In this document: one piece after another, positions 6,974 to 8,038 of the stretch
Numbering within the stretch: the first letter of the stretch is position 1
Layout: the number at the start of each line of letters is the position of its first letter
Source of the DNA: Moraxellaceae bacterium
Lineage (GTDB): Bacteria; Pseudomonadota; Gammaproteobacteria; Pseudomonadales; Moraxellaceae
Reading direction: 5' to 3'
Length of the DNA: 8,038 nucleotides
NCBI GenBank assembly: GCA_030684415.1
Contig: JAUXNL010000371.1
Location: forward strand, 1-8,038
The notes under the pieces: generated by a model
Database searches by the model: none
Seen by the model: the letters and a program-made list of their open reading frames with translations, nothing else
Told to the model about the DNA's origin: nothing
Position numbers and translations under genes: made by a program

Positions 6974-7005
6974 GAAAAGCCCCGAGCCGCCGACGGCGCT
7001 CGGCT
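6974..7005 (-). terminator. Possible intrinsic terminator or leader attenuator
   Basis: CCGAGC (6982-6987) and GCTCGG (6998-7003) form a perfect GC-rich stem, extendable by AGC/CT with bulged C residues. Read on the minus strand, the stem is followed by TTTTC. It ends about 33 bases before the start codon of the PF10118-like gene. It could stop read-through from the transglutaminase-like gene or act as an attenuator in the second operon's leader. The T-run is short, so confidence is modest. Confidence 0.35.
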
Positions 7006-7174
7006 ATTTGGGTGATCTGCCAACAGAGGGTGCCGCCCCCTGAAATCAGCATTCACTGCAACGTTACGTTCCAACACAGGCGATCATGTCGATCGACCAC
7101 GAACCTTCCGGTGAGCAAATCCACCGTGCGGTGCGCAGATCAAACGCCTGGCCCCCAGGGAACCGCAGCATATC

Positions 7175-7199
7175 TTTGGCCAAATGACCAAATAATGAC
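7175..7199. promoter_or_regulatory. Candidate operator: TTTGGCCAAA palindrome with adjacent direct repeats
   Basis: A perfect 10-bp palindrome (7175-7184) overlaps two CCAAAT copies (7180-7185, 7188-7193) and two AATGAC copies (7183-7188, 7194-7199) with 11-bp periodicity. It lies about 235 bp upstream of the PF10118-like start codon. AATGAC also ends each repeat in the CYP153 operator, though the TGTC half is missing here. A binding role is speculative. Confidence 0.2.
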
Positions 7200-7312
7200 G
7201 GACACTATCAGCAAGCACGGCCAACCCATATGTTTACTTGTGCCAAAAAGCCATCATTTCGGGCCATCGGGATATTAAACAGGGCGCCTGCCGGAACTTG
7301 CCGTTAGGCCCG

Positions 7313-7348
7313 TGGGGGGCGCGGCAGTCATCCCCCCAACACGCGCCC
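7313..7348. repeat. Overlapping, mutually exclusive inverted repeats
   Basis: TGGGGGG (7313-7319) pairs with CCCCCCA (7332-7338). Alternatively GGGCGCG (7317-7323) pairs with CGCGCCC (7342-7348). The two stems share the same left-hand bases and cannot form together. They lie 35-70 bp beyond the stop codon of the transglutaminase-like gene, with no T-run on either side. They could form a 3'-end stabilising or Rho-associated structure. Confidence 0.3.
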
Positions 7349-7382
7349 TCACACTTCTGGCCATCGGGCTGGCCATCCGCTT

Positions 7383-8009
7383 TCAACCCAGGGCGGCCAT
7401 CAGCTTTGGATAGCGCCTGGCGTACTCGGCAAAGATCAGGTCCGGGTTCAGATCGTTCATCGGCTCGTGATAGCGCAGATACTCCATGCGCAGTCGGCTC
7501 TGTCCACTGCTGACTTCCTGGAAGATCGCATCGTGCTCGCCATCAAACTCCAGCGCCGGCGACTTCATTTTCTCGCACAGTTCGCGATTGAAGGCCGGCG
7601 TCAGCTTTATCCAACGCCCTTCCAGAAAAAAATCGGCATAGCCGTGGTAGTAGAAAATGGTGGTGCCCATCAACTGCGTCAGTTGTGGGCTGCTGAAGTG
7701 GTTGCAGACATCGGCGAAACCCAAGCGGGTGGGAATGCCGGCGGCACGCCCGACCGCCGCCAGCAGCACCGCCTTGCCGACACAATAGCTGCGGCCCTGC
7801 GCCAGCACGTGACTGGCACGCAGGCTGTCGGCATTCAGGGTGCAGGCATAGGGGTCATAACGAATATCGTCGCGAACCGCGTAGTACAGCGCAATGGCGC
7901 GTTCCCGCGTCGTGCTGGCCCCGGCGCAGACCTGCCGGGTATACGTGCGCACGGCCTCATGGTCGTGGTCCAGATAGCGGGTGGCTTGAAGGTGCTCGGG
8001 GGTATACAT
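7383..8009 (-). CDS. Transglutaminase-like cysteine protein
   Basis: This cytoplasmic protein of 208 residues has the transglutaminase-like (papain-related) core. The nucleophile is Cys76 in GRSYCVGKA (72-80), following RDDIRYDPY (46-54), and the histidine is His122 in YYHGYADFFLEGRW (120-133). The usual catalytic Asp segment reads KLTPAFN (135-141), with Thr137 in the usual Asp position and Asn141 as possible third residue. TPAFN is, as I recall, normal in this bacterial subgroup, so it need not mean loss of activity. There is no signal peptide. Bacterial members may be proteases or amidases, and no substrate is known for this one. The start ATG has a poor ribosome site (GGA about eight bases upstream). 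It is on the same strand as the second operon but 441 bp away, so it is probably a separate unit. Confidence 0.88.
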   Translation of the reverse strand: MYTPEHLQATRYLDHDHEAVRTYTRQVCAGASTTRERAIALYYAVRDDIRYDPYACTLNADSLRASHVLAQGRSYCVGKAVLLAAVGRAAGIPTRLGFADVCNHFSSPQLTQLMGTTIFYYHGYADFFLEGRWIKLTPAFNRELCEKMKSPALEFDGEHDAIFQEVSSGQSRLRMEYLRYHEPMNDLNPDLIFAEYARRYPKLMAALG

Positions 8010-8038
8010 GGCGAAGGTCCGTCGTGGGTTGCAACAGT

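Larger units (their letters stand above)
6942..7382. other. Intergenic region of 441 bp, no convincing gene
   Basis: This stretch separates the transglutaminase-like gene from the downstream PF10118-like gene, both on the minus strand. It should hold the promoter of the second operon, but no clear -35/-10 pair was found. It contains a terminator-like hairpin (6974-7005), a TTTGGCCAAA palindrome (7175-7184) next to short direct repeats, a G6/C6 inverted repeat (7313-7338) and copies of GGCCATC (7262, 7359, 7371). Short open frames on the plus strand here have no ribosome site or recognisable protein and were not called. Confidence 0.6.

Noticed and set aside
5041..7043. Two plus-strand open frames (346 and 343 codons) opposite the flavin monooxygenase and PF10118-like genes
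   Set aside because: Both are shadows of clearly homologous minus-strand genes in GC-rich DNA, and their translations show no known motif.
7201..7260. Sigma-54-like promoter (TGGCAC or TGGCC elements on the minus strand)
   Set aside because: The -24 to -12 spacing is wrong: no GG-N10-GC arrangement exists at these sites.
7012..7278. Plus-strand open frame of 88 codons in the intergenic region, with a GTG start
   Set aside because: It has no ribosome site, no recognisable domain and low-complexity composition; it is probably chance in a non-coding stretch.
7383..7388. Possible loss of the catalytic Asp in the transglutaminase-like protein (Thr137/Asn141)
   Set aside because: The TPAFN segment appears normal for this bacterial subgroup as far as I recall, so it is noted in the gene entry rather than reported as a defect.

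Overview
The window looks like a hydrocarbon-oxidation region from a proteobacterium. The best guess is a gammaproteobacterial alkane degrader of the Alcanivorax/Marinobacter type, because the P450 and its partners closely resemble CYP153A systems remembered from those genera. Taxonomy cannot be fixed from the sequence alone. Coding density is high, genes are tightly packed, and no rRNA, tRNA, transposase or CRISPR array was seen.

Left part (1-3929): a divergently transcribed AraC-family regulator (minus strand, its DNA-binding end cut off by the window edge) faces a three-gene plus-strand operon. The operon encodes a [2Fe-2S] ferredoxin, a CYP153-type cytochrome P450 and an NADH-dependent ferredoxin reductase. 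Together these form a complete class I P450 chain (NADH to reductase to ferredoxin to P450) for terminal hydroxylation of alkanes or fatty acids. The 185-bp divergent spacer holds a direct repeat TGTC-N4-AATGAC with exactly 21-bp periodicity, the geometry expected of an AraC-family operator.

Middle part (3985-6941): a second, convergent minus-strand operon. In transcription order it encodes a PF10118-like ferritin-type putative metalloprotein with a predicted membrane segment, an AlmA-like flavin monooxygenase and a hotdog-fold thioesterase. It meets the CYP153 operon tail to tail. The two operons bring together two, possibly three, different oxidative chemistries (heme, flavin, possibly diiron). 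The flavin enzyme departs from the Baeyer-Villiger/AlmA fingerprint at its central histidine.

Right part (6942-8038): a roughly 440-bp intergenic stretch with several inverted and direct repeats, then a minus-strand transglutaminase-like cysteine protein.

The likely logic is that the AraC regulator senses a hydrocarbon-derived signal and switches on the CYP153 chain, while the second operon handles related aliphatic substrates or acyl-CoA products. That link between the operons is inferred from proximity only.
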